NCBI GenBank assembly: GCA_017500625.1
Contig: JAFVYX010000116.1
Span: 1-13,314 of the forward strand
Source: Clostridia bacterium
GTDB taxonomy: Bacteria > Bacillota_A > Clostridia > Oscillospirales > CAG-272
Length of the DNA stretch: 13,314 nt
Direction of reading: 5' to 3'
Below the pieces are notes generated by a model. It did no database searches. It saw only the letters and a list, made by a program, of their open reading frames with translations, and had not been told where the DNA came from. The translations under genes and the position numbers were made by a program. Below, one piece after another: positions 7,922-13,314 of this stretch (positions within the stretch are counted from its first letter, which is position 1; every line of letters starts with the position of its first letter).

Positions 7922-8349
7922 CCTACCACCTGACCGAGGCGGGCTTTGCCCTTTGCTTTGACCGCGAGACGATCCCCACTGACGGTGACGTTTTGTTTAC
8001 ATTTGTTGGCGGTGATGCCGAACGCGTGTGTATCAATGGGAAATTTTATCCCGTAACGGCAGGGGTGGCGCGCGTGGGGCGCGCGCATCTGCCAAACGAG
8101 TTTTCTCTGACCGTGCATACCGCAAACGGCCGCCGCTACCGTGGCGACGCGCTGGCCATTCTTGCGAAAGAGGAGGAGGGCGAGACGCTGGTGCCGCTCT
8201 CCGACTGCGAGAGCCACCTGCTTCTTTCGCTCTCGGCGGCGGTCGCCGCCCTGAAAGGGCGTCTTGACGAGGTCGAGGCCACCGTGAAACGGCTGGGCGA
8301 GGAATGCCACGGTACACCCATTACCTTTGGAGGTTTGTATGAAAGCTAA
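7918..8349 (+). CDS. Phage protein with beta N-terminus and coiled-coil C-terminus
   Basis: The product is 143 aa when started at the ATG that overlaps the preceding stop (ATGA); the open frame extends 12 codons further left but without a separate ribosome binding site. Residues 1-85 alternate short beta strands (DVLFTFVGG, RVCINGKFYPV), and residues 98-133 form an amphipathic helix, probably a short coiled coil (LLLSLSAAVAALKGRLDEVE). The C-terminus ends GTPITFGGLYES. The layout suggests an oligomeric virion or fibre-associated part rather than an enzyme. No family is recognised with confidence. Its last 11 nt overlap the next gene, which uses a GGAGG inside this coding region. Confidence 0.75.
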   Translation: MTYHLTEAGFALCFDRETIPTDGDVLFTFVGGDAERVCINGKFYPVTAGVARVGRAHLPNEFSLTVHTANGRRYRGDALAILAKEEEGETLVPLSDCESHLLLSLSAAVAALKGRLDEVEATVKRLGEECHGTPITFGGLYES

Positions 8350-9037
8350 CATGAAAGTGCGCCCCTTGTGGGCGGTATGCCTTTTGTGCCTTGTCCTGAT
8401 GCTCGCGGCGGGGGCGGCCCTCTCGGCCGCCGCGGCCGAGGTCGGGGATACGGCACCCACAAGTGGCGGCAGCGCGGGGGAGACGGCGACGGTGAGTCCC
8501 CCGTCCGTGACCGCACCGACCGTGACCGCACCGACCGAGGACGGGGCGGTGCCGAGCGAGAGGGGCGAGCCGCTTCCCCTCTCGGCGGTCGTCGGGGAGT
8601 TCTTCCGCGAGAATGCCGCTGAGCTGATCTCGGCGGCGACCTTTGCGCTGACGCTCGCCCTTGGCCTTCTTTTCCGCAAAAAGCTGGTGCCGGGGCTCCT
8701 TGAGGCCCTCTCGGGCCTGCTCGGCAAGAGCCGCGAGGCGTGCGAGCTGGTGGAAACGGTGAGCGCCGAGGAGCGGCGTGAGCTGGCGGCGCTCCTTGCG
8801 CGGGCCGAGGAGCTTCTCTCCTCGGCCAAGGCAGCGGCCGAGCGCGCCGAGACGGTGGCCGAGGCCGTTACGGCGAAAAGGAGCGAGAGCGCCGAGCTTC
8901 GGCGCGTGCTGGCCGAGCAGGCCGACCTGCTCTATACGCTCCTGATGTCGTCGAGTCTGCCGCAGTACCAGAAGGACCGCATCGGCACGGCGCACGCGGC
9001 GACCGTTGCGGCGCTCTCGGTGGCGCACGATGAATAA
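8339..9037 (+). CDS. Secreted/membrane protein with signal peptide, TM and coiled coil
   Basis: The 232-aa product starts at ATG 8339 behind GGAGG at 8329-8333; a TTG further left would lie before that site. Residues 9-32 form a signal peptide (LWAVCLLCLVLMLAAGAALSA) with an AAA-type cleavage region. Residues 35-80 are a Ser/Thr/Pro-rich linker that includes a perfect 15-nt tandem duplication giving VTAPTVTAPT. Residues 95-112 form a transmembrane helix, followed by Arg/Lys and a long Ala/Glu/Arg coiled coil to about 195. The C-terminal LLMSSSLPQYQKDRI is distinctive. If both hydrophobic segments insert, the coiled coil is cytoplasmic. The neighbourhood is that of a lysis or virion-release cassette, and a spanin-like or anchor role can be imagined, but nothing diagnostic is seen. 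Confidence 0.7.
   Translation: MKANMKVRPLWAVCLLCLVLMLAAGAALSAAAAEVGDTAPTSGGSAGETATVSPPSVTAPTVTAPTEDGAVPSERGEPLPLSAVVGEFFRENAAELISAATFALTLALGLLFRKKLVPGLLEALSGLLGKSREACELVETVSAEERRELAALLARAEELLSSAKAAAERAETVAEAVTAKRSESAELRRVLAEQADLLYTLLMSSSLPQYQKDRIGTAHAATVAALSVAHDE
8506..8535 (+). repeat. 15-bp perfect tandem duplication inside the linker
   Basis: Two adjacent identical copies of CGTGACCGCACCGAC fall in the Ser/Thr/Pro linker of the secreted/membrane protein gene and encode VTAPT twice. The duplication keeps frame and is a likely site of length variation by slippage. Confidence 0.9.
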
Positions 9038-9389
9038 ACGGCTCGTTTTCCGCGTCCTCGGCTACCTCTTTTGCCTTGTGCCGCCCGTCCTTGCGATCCT
9101 TGAGCGCTTTCCGCTCTGGGCGCGCGAGGGGGGCGCCCCCGTCGTCTCGGGCCTTGCGCTCCTTTTGCTCCTTGTGGCGGCCATTCCCCTGCGGCGTGGG
9201 CTTCTCTCGCTCTTTCGCCGCTTTCTGGCCTCCCCCTCGGCCTTTACGGTATGGGGCGTTTTATGGCTGCTCTGCGAGTGGCTGGGCCACATCGCCACGG
9301 CGGTCGCCGATATTGCGCTGGTGGCCACCGTTTCCTCGTTTGTCGGGGCGGTCTTCTTCCGCCTTGCCGCCAGGGGGGAGAGCGCATGA
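9030..9389 (+). CDS. Holin-like small membrane protein (four TM segments)
   Basis: The 119-aa product starts at ATG 9030, overlapping the end of the preceding gene by 8 nt; an earlier in-frame ATG-like start at 9006 would lie deep in that gene and adds only basic residues. Hydrophobic segments at about 8-25, 38-54, 71-88 and 92-112, separated by short charged loops (RRGLLSLFRRF between the second and third), predict four membrane passes. Size, TM density and position at the end of the tail operon fit a holin. Holins share little sequence, so this is a topology and context call. A non-lytic phage membrane protein is the alternative. Confidence 0.55.
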   Translation: MNKRLVFRVLGYLFCLVPPVLAILERFPLWAREGGAPVVSGLALLLLLVAAIPLRRGLLSLFRRFLASPSAFTVWGVLWLLCEWLGHIATAVADIALVATVSSFVGAVFFRLAARGESA

Positions 9390-10204
9390 GCCGCGACCTC
9401 TTTTCTCTGGCAGCCGAGGGGAGCGACCGCGCCACCCTCACCGCCAAGCGCACGCTGGCCGAGCATACGGGCGGGATCCTTCTCGTCTTTTGCCTGCTTC
9501 TGACGGCAGCGATCCCCTTGGTGCTTCTTGAGATCGTCAATCCCTTTTCGCCCGAGTTCTTTATGCGGACGGCCTACACAGGCCTTTCCTCGTACCTGGC
9601 GTACCTTCTGTTTTTGCCCGAGGGCAAGCGGTCAGCCGCTACCGAGGAGAGCTACCGTCAGTCGGGGGAGCGCCTGCGGGCGCTCTCCGAGACGGTTCGG
9701 CACGGCCATCTGGCAAGCTTCTTTGAGTATTGCCGTCGCGTATCCGAGGCCGAGGCCGAGCGCCGCCGTGAGGCGCTCCGTGAGCTGACCAAGGCCGAAG
9801 CACTCACCGAGCGTGAGAGACGCCGCCTTATGCGGCGTGCGGCACGGGTGCGGGCGGTGCCGATCTCGCCCGCGCGGATCCTGTGCGGCGAGGGACGGGG
9901 CGAGGTGAACGACGTGGGGCGGCGCCATCTCTCCTACGGCGCGAGAAGCGCGCTTCTCCGCCCGTTCCTCATTCTCGGCACGGCGATCCTCTTCTCCTCG
10001 GTCAACTTTCTGCCCGGGGCCGCCCCCGATGCCGCCACGGCGGTGAGGATCCTTGCGGGGCTTTTCGGTGTGACGATGGCCGCCTTTGCGGGCTACACCG
10101 CCGGCTGCGGCGAGATCCGTCACCAAACGGCCGACTGTCACCGCCGCATTCTGTTCCTTTCTTCCTTTTTTGAGGAGCAGGGCCTCTCCCCCGAGGCCGA
10201 ATAA
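9386..10204 (+). CDS. Phage-associated polytopic membrane protein (272 aa)
   Basis: The start at 9386 overlaps the holin-like gene's stop (ATGA) and is preceded by a purine-rich GGGGGGAG. Two hydrophobic segments lie near the N-terminus (about 30-50 and 60-78) and two near the C-terminus (190-210 and 219-240), with a roughly 110-residue soluble, highly charged domain in between (Arg/Glu-rich helices at 117-155). The loop contains ISPARILCG at 160-168 followed by EVNDVGRR at 173-180, a conserved-looking pair I associate with an uncharacterised membrane protein family of clostridial gut phages. It is the last gene of the operon, 8 nt before a terminator. No enzyme motif of a lysin was found, so it is not the endolysin. 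The role is unknown; a lysis regulator or superinfection-exclusion protein would be speculation. Confidence 0.7.
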   Translation: MSRDLFSLAAEGSDRATLTAKRTLAEHTGGILLVFCLLLTAAIPLVLLEIVNPFSPEFFMRTAYTGLSSYLAYLLFLPEGKRSAATEESYRQSGERLRALSETVRHGHLASFFEYCRRVSEAEAERRREALRELTKAEALTERERRRLMRRAARVRAVPISPARILCGEGRGEVNDVGRRHLSYGARSALLRPFLILGTAILFSSVNFLPGAAPDAATAVRILAGLFGVTMAAFAGYTAGCGEIRHQTADCHRRILFLSSFFEEQGLSPEAE

Positions 10205-10211
10205 AAAAGGG

Positions 10212-10244
10212 GCGAGCCACCCTCGGGTGGCTCGCTTTTTATTT
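10212..10244 (+). terminator. Intrinsic terminator ending the phage operon
   Basis: A 10-bp perfect stem, GCGAGCCACC/GGTGGCTCGC, with a CTCG tetraloop is followed by TTTTTATTT. An A-run at 10203-10208 precedes the stem, so it might also act on the - strand and insulate the phage block from the acyltransferase gene. Confidence 0.93.
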
Positions 10245-10249
10245 GATTC

Positions 10250-10375
10250 GCGGTTTATGCCGGAATTCGCCGCCAAGGGCGTGGGAATTCCGTGGAGAAA
10301 CCGTTGTTCTCCGACCGAGAGGCGTATGACGATACGTCCGAGGGAGGAAACGGCGGTTTATGCCGGAATTCGCCG
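10250..10375. repeat. Right composite element: 23-nt direct repeats and nested inverted repeats
   Basis: Identical 23-nt copies lie at 10250-10272 and 10353-10375 (period 103 nt). From 10251 to 10303 the DNA can form a long imperfect hairpin: CGGTTT, GGAATTC and CGCC pair in order with AAACCG, GAATTCC and GGCG around an AAG loop. A competing stem GGAGAA/TTCTCC covers 10294-10312, and 10321-10338 is the hairpin GGCGTAT-GACG-ATACGTC. The last module has the same arms as one at 199-216, and in both places it lies just before the second direct-repeat copy. The element fills the gap between the phage terminator and the end of the acyltransferase gene. It contains no supportable ORF. It may be a mobile miniature element, a non-coding RNA or a genome-wide interspersed repeat. 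Confidence 0.75.
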
Positions 10376-10382
10376 TCCTTGT

Positions 10383-11600
10383 TTATTGGCCGCGGATCTC
10401 GTGCATTGTAAAGAGCGACTGCTCGTAGAAGATCTTCACGATGTTGATGATCTTCATGGTCATGCGGCCGTCCTCGGGGTAGCAGCGGTAGATGTCGTCG
10501 TCGTGCTGGATCTCAAAGTAGCGCCCCGGCTTGAAGGGGAGCGAGGCGAAGTTGGTGATGCCGATGACGCGATCCTTCTCCTCGCCGCGGATCGTGCCGA
10601 CAAAGCGGAAGCCGTAGCGCGAGAGGGTGATCTCCCCCTCGCCAACGTCGACGAACCGGTTCTGCTCACCGTCGATCATCTGGACGCGCACGCCCGTGGC
10701 GATGACGTCCTCAACGCCGCGCTCCATTTTGGCACGGAGGGCCTCGTAGATGCCGCGGCTCCAGGTCGAGACGTGGCGGATCTCCTCACCCACCTCGCTC
10801 TCCAGGTGCAAAAAGCCGTACTCGTCACACCGCTCGGCGTAGCCGCACTCGGTGCAATAGATAACGCTCTTGTCGCGCACACGCATGGTGAACTCGCGGT
10901 GGCAATGGGGACAGACGTACAGGACGTTTTCTAAGCCCTCGATGACGTTGCCGCGGCGGTACTTAATGCGGAGGCGCTCCTGCTCGGCGTACGCATCGAA
11001 CTGCATGGCCTCATCGGTCAGCTCACGGATCCTGGCCGTGGGCATATCGGCAAGCTCCTCCTTCGAGAAGAGCTTGTAGATGTCCATATAGGTGCGCCCG
11101 GGGCGTATACCCTTGCCCCACTTGGGGAGAACGAAGTACGTACCGCTGGCGCGCGCCACGTAGATGTCGGCGCCCAGCCATTGCAAAAAGCGGTAGGTGG
11201 CGTCGGGGATCGGGGTGGAGAGGCCGTCCTCGGTCATCAGCCCTGCGGGGTAGATGACAAGGATCCCGCCCTCGGCGATCACCGAGCGCATGCGGCGGAT
11301 CTCATCAATGTGTGTCTGGAATTGCTGCTTGGGGATCACCCCCATGCGGGAGATGATGCCCTTAATGGGGAGCGTATTATAAAAGGAACGGCTGATAACG
11401 CAGGTCATGGGGGCGCGGGTGGCGCCGATGAGTGTCACAAAATCCAGGGCCGACTGGTGATTGGCGATGACGACAAGGGGGCCCTTTTTCCCCTTGATCT
11501 CATTGCGGAGCATGGTGCGCTTAAAGAGAAAGAATGCCGCGATCCCGCACACCACGCGCGCCAGCCAATACACAAATCGGTTGCGTTTGATAACTTTCAT
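10383..11600 (-). CDS. PlsC-type acyltransferase with C-terminal zinc ribbon
   Basis: The 405-aa product begins at the ATG preceded by GGGAGGACTTT; the frame stays open 12 codons upstream, but those fall in the promoter. An N-terminal hydrophobic stretch (about 10-26) would anchor it to the membrane. Residues 47-53, NHQSALD, form the HX4D catalytic motif of 1-acylglycerol-3-phosphate acyltransferases. GIISRMGVIPKQQ (81-93) fits motif II and VLPKWGKG (157-164) motif IV. Motif III, usually FPEGTR, reads YPAGLM (117-122), losing the glutamate. Paired cysteines CPHC (230-233) and CTEC (249-252) form a zinc ribbon, followed by about 150 residues with beta character and no family I recognise. Canonical AGPATs are about 240 aa, so the C-terminal half is an addition. 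The substrate may therefore differ from lysophosphatidate. It lies divergent to an OPA-family transporter. Confidence 0.85.
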   Translation of the reverse strand: MKVIKRNRFVYWLARVVCGIAAFFLFKRTMLRNEIKGKKGPLVVIANHQSALDFVTLIGATRAPMTCVISRSFYNTLPIKGIISRMGVIPKQQFQTHIDEIRRMRSVIAEGGILVIYPAGLMTEDGLSTPIPDATYRFLQWLGADIYVARASGTYFVLPKWGKGIRPGRTYMDIYKLFSKEELADMPTARIRELTDEAMQFDAYAEQERLRIKYRRGNVIEGLENVLYVCPHCHREFTMRVRDKSVIYCTECGYAERCDEYGFLHLESEVGEEIRHVSTWSRGIYEALRAKMERGVEDVIATGVRVQMIDGEQNRFVDVGEGEITLSRYGFRFVGTIRGEEKDRVIGITNFASLPFKPGRYFEIQHDDDIYRCYPEDGRMTMKIINIVKIFYEQSLFTMHEIRGQ

Positions 11601-11626
11601 AAAGTCCTCCCTTATGGGATACGTAT

Positions 11627-11655
11627 AGTATAACATAAAGCTTCCGAAATTTCAA
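11627..11655 (-). promoter_or_regulatory. Sigma-70-type promoter of the acyltransferase gene
   Basis: Read on the - strand, TTGAAA (11650-11655) and TATACT (11627-11632) are separated by exactly 17 bp and lie 27 nt upstream of the acyltransferase ATG. A GGGAGG ribosome binding site lies between them and the start codon. Confidence 0.85.
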
Positions 11656-11703
11656 GAGGGGCTTTTTTCCGAAAATCGGCCATGAGAAAAAGCGGAAAAT
11701 ACC

Positions 11704-11732
11704 TTGCTTTTTTCGGACGGTGGGTGTACAAT
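11704..11732 (+). promoter_or_regulatory. Sigma-70-type promoter of the MFS transporter gene
   Basis: TTGCTT (11704-11709) and TACAAT (11727-11732) have 17-bp spacing. The ATG follows 29 nt after the -10 with GGAGG at 11751-11755. This promoter and the acyltransferase promoter are back to back with about 48 bp between their -35 boxes, enough for a shared operator, though no clear palindrome is seen there. Confidence 0.75.
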
Positions 11733-11761
11733 AAAGTCGATTTTTCTTACGGAGGTACGCC

Positions 11762-13003
11762 ATGGAGACGCGGTATTCCAAGCGGGGGATCGTGATCCTT
11801 TGCTCAGCGGTCTATTTTGTCAGCTACTTCTCGCGCAAGGATTTTGCCGCCGTCATGGCCGCAATGCTGGAGACGGGCGTTCTTGACAAGGGAACGGCGG
11901 GGCTCATCGGCACGATGCTCTTTGTCTTTTACGGCGTCGGACAGCTGCTCTCGGGCTACCTTGGCGACCGTGTGAGGCCGCGCCACCTACTGGCGCTCGG
12001 CATGCTCGTCACAGCGCTCTGTAATCTCGTTTTTCCGCTCGTGTCGCTCCCCGCCCTGCGCATTTTGCTGTGGGGGATGAACGGTCTGGCCCAGGCCATG
12101 CTCTGGCCGCCGATCGTGCGGATCCTGGCCACTCATCTGACAAGCGAGGAATACGCCTCCGCCAACCTGGCCGTGACAACGGCGGCCCACGTGGCCACCA
12201 TTCTCCTTTACCTCTACGTACCGCTATGCCTGCGCGTCTTCTCCTATGAGGCCGTCTTCTTCTCGGCGGCACTCCTTGCGGGCCTTGTTCTTCTTTTGTT
12301 TCTCCTTGTCATCGGGCGGGTACTGCCCGAGGAGAGTCACCGCGCCGAGAGGGCCGAGCCAACGACCACCGAGGGGCGCGAAGGGCTCGGGACGCTCGTT
12401 AAGCACGCGGGGCTTTTGCCCATCTTTGGCGGCATCGTCGCCTGCGGCTACCTGCGCGACGGCATTGAGTCCTGGCTCCCCACGCTGTACGCCGAGGCGT
12501 TCGGCCGTGCGGCCGAGGAATCGATCCTCATTTCGGTAGCGCTTCCCGTCTTCTCCATTCTGGCGATCACGCTGGTACGCACGATCCACAAAAGGCCGAC
12601 CTTCAATAACGAGGCCCGCGGCGCCGCCATCTTCTTTGTGTTTGCGGTGGCGCTCTCGATCCCTCTTTCCTTTCTCATTGCGCTGGAGGGCGCGGCGGTG
12701 CGCGTGATCTCGCTGCTTCTTGCGGCGCTCGTGTGTGCCGCGATGCACGGCGTGAACTTTATGCTGATCTCCTGCCTGCCCGGGCGCTTTGCCGGCACGG
12801 GCTGCATCTCCACGGTCAGCGGCCTTTCCAACGCCTTTATCTACGTGGGGGCGGCGGCCTCCATGTACGGCATGGCTCTCCTTGCCGAGCGCCTTGGCTG
12901 GCAGACGACCGTCCTTTCCTGGATCGCCGTCGGCGCCGCCGGCTTTGCGCTGATGCTCCTCGGCCACCGCCGCTACACGCGCTTTATCGGCGGCAAGGCG
13001 TGA
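11762..13003 (+). CDS. MFS transporter, organophosphate:phosphate antiporter (OPA/GlpT) type
   Basis: The 413-aa product is close to the size of a standard 12-TM major facilitator. The first segment ends YFSRKDF (22-28), resembling the YxxRKxF signature at the start of GlpT/UhpT-family proteins. GYLGDRVRPR (65-74) is the MFS motif A loop between TM2 and TM3. WGMNGLAQAMLWPPIVR (104-120) matches the N-G-x-x-Q-x-x-x-WPP signature of the OPA family. A charged central loop at about 190-215 (EESHRAERAEPTTTEGRE) separates the two six-helix halves. Members exchange glycerol-3-phosphate, hexose phosphates or related esters for phosphate at the cytoplasmic membrane; the substrate here cannot be read from sequence. 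Its own promoter and a GGAGG site precede the ATG. A hairpin overlaps its stop codon. Confidence 0.85.
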   Translation: METRYSKRGIVILCSAVYFVSYFSRKDFAAVMAAMLETGVLDKGTAGLIGTMLFVFYGVGQLLSGYLGDRVRPRHLLALGMLVTALCNLVFPLVSLPALRILLWGMNGLAQAMLWPPIVRILATHLTSEEYASANLAVTTAAHVATILLYLYVPLCLRVFSYEAVFFSAALLAGLVLLLFLLVIGRVLPEESHRAERAEPTTTEGREGLGTLVKHAGLLPIFGGIVACGYLRDGIESWLPTLYAEAFGRAAEESILISVALPVFSILAITLVRTIHKRPTFNNEARGAAIFFVFAVALSIPLSFLIALEGAAVRVISLLLAALVCAAMHGVNFMLISCLPGRFAGTGCISTVSGLSNAFIYVGAAASMYGMALLAERLGWQTTVLSWIAVGAAGFALMLLGHRRYTRFIGGKA

Positions 13004-13019
13004 GGGACCCCCTCACGCC
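12997..13019 (+). terminator. Hairpin overlapping the MFS stop codon, possible weak terminator
   Basis: GGCGTGAGGG and CCCTCACGCC form a perfect 10-bp stem with an ACC loop; the TGA stop codon lies within the 5' arm. No T-tract follows, so termination would be weak or factor-dependent; the stem may instead protect the mRNA 3' end. Confidence 0.5.
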
Positions 13020-13079
13020 CTGCGGCGCGGCGCATACTCTTATAAAGGAAAGAAAATACAAGAAATGCAAGAAAGCCCC

Positions 13080-13108
13080 TTGACAAACCGAAAAAGGGGT
13101 GCTATAAT
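13080..13108 (+). promoter_or_regulatory. Perfect consensus promoter of tRNA-Cys
   Basis: TTGACA (13080-13085) and TATAAT (13103-13108) match the sigma-70/SigA consensus at all twelve positions with ideal 17-bp spacing, as expected for a highly transcribed stable RNA. The tRNA starts 19 nt after the -10. The stretch 13004-13079 between the MFS gene and this promoter holds nothing else I can identify. Confidence 0.95.
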
Positions 13109-13127
13109 ATCATAGACTTAAGAATAC

Positions 13128-13201
13128 GGCGCCATAGCCAAGCGGTAAGGCAAAGGTCTGCAACACCTCTATCCCCGGTTCGATTCCGGGTGGCGCCTCC
13201 A
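13128..13201 (+). tRNA. tRNA-Cys (GCA)
   Basis: A 74-nt gene including encoded CCA. The acceptor stem GGCGCCA pairs with TGGCGCC, and the discriminator base is T, as required by cysteinyl-tRNA synthetase. The D arm reads TAGCCAAGCGGTAAGGC, and the anticodon loop CTGCAAC places GCA at 13160-13162. The T arm is CCCGG-TTCGATT-CCGGG. The outermost anticodon-stem pair looks like an A-C mismatch, which some tRNAs tolerate. It is transcribed alone from a consensus promoter and ended by a long palindromic terminator. tRNA genes are common phage integration sites, but this one lies about 3 kb from the phage block and shows no sign of att duplication. Confidence 0.96.
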
Positions 13202-13237
13202 AAAAATTAAGCAACCCTTTGGGTTGCTTAATTTTTT
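13201..13237 (+). terminator. Palindromic intrinsic terminator of tRNA-Cys
   Basis: A 17-bp perfect inverted repeat (13201-13217 and 13221-13237) around a TTT loop has an A-run on the 5' side and a T-run on the 3' side. It starts at the last base of the tRNA CCA end. The symmetry makes it work in both directions. Confidence 0.93.
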
Positions 13238-13255
13238 ATCCACTCCGAAGGATTG

Positions 13256-13314
13256 GCATGTAATCACGCCCTTTGGGCGTGTATGTAATCTGCGCCCCGC
13301 GCAGTATGGCATCA
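13256..13314. repeat. Start of an array of short hairpin modules, cut by the window edge
   Basis: Two GC-rich hairpins, CACGCCC-TTT-GGGCGTG (13265-13281) and CTGCGC-CCC-GCGCAG (13290-13304), are set between near-identical AT-rich linkers: CATGTAATC, TATGTAATC, then TATGGCATCA running to the end. The alternation of conserved linker and variable palindrome resembles the modular palindromic repeats seen between genes in many gut Clostridia, which often continue for several units. No coding frame is present. Confidence 0.7.

Noticed and set aside
10250..10375. The 23-nt direct repeats as phage attL/attR cores
   Set aside because: Both copies lie within 126 nt on the same side of the phage block, so they cannot be the two ends of an integrated element; one copy might still match a site left of the window, which cannot be seen.
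10086..10934. + strand open frame across the terminator, the right repeat element and the acyltransferase gene
   Set aside because: It crosses a strong terminator and overlaps two better-supported genes on both ends.

Overview
The window looks like a piece of a GC-rich clostridial (Firmicutes) chromosome, probably from a gut Oscillospiraceae/Christensenellales-type bacterium. The grounds are strong AAAGGAGG-type ribosome binding sites, consensus TTGACA/TATAAT promoters, a tRNA-Cys with encoded CCA, palindromic repeat modules of a style I associate with such genomes, and GC- and GAG/GCC-rich codons in every gene. The taxonomic call is an inference; there is no rRNA or marker gene to settle it.

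Positions 1 to about 10,240 hold part of a prophage or phage-derived block, all on the + strand. In order: a structured, repeat-bearing leader region (1-412) with a doubtful small basic ORF; a 42-residue ORF; an acidic scaffold-like protein; an HK97-fold (Mu gpT-like) major capsid protein; a probable head-to-tail adaptor; an 889-residue tail hub/nozzle-like protein carrying a BspA-type leucine-rich-repeat insertion; a 655-residue tail fibre/receptor-binding protein; two small tail-associated proteins; and three membrane-associated proteins where a lysis cassette normally sits. Start/stop overlaps and short gaps indicate one operon, closed by a strong terminator at 10,212-10,244. No tape-measure gene is present between adaptor and fibre, so a short-tailed (podovirus-like) particle is most likely. 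Terminase, portal, integrase and endolysin are not in the window; the first two would be expected to the left of position 1.

Positions 10,250-10,375 hold a non-coding element with a 23-nt direct repeat around nested inverted repeats. A similar layout (24-nt direct repeat, hairpins between) lies at 105-239, left of the capsid genes. The two share an 18-nt hairpin module, GGCGTAT-N4-ATACGTC, so related structured elements flank the structural gene block.

Positions 10,383-13,314 look like ordinary host chromosome: a divergent pair made of a PlsC-type acyltransferase with a zinc ribbon (- strand) and an OPA-family (GlpT/UhpT-like) MFS transporter (+ strand), each with its own recognisable promoter, then tRNA-Cys with a perfect consensus promoter and a long palindromic terminator, and finally the start of an array of short hairpin modules cut by the window edge.
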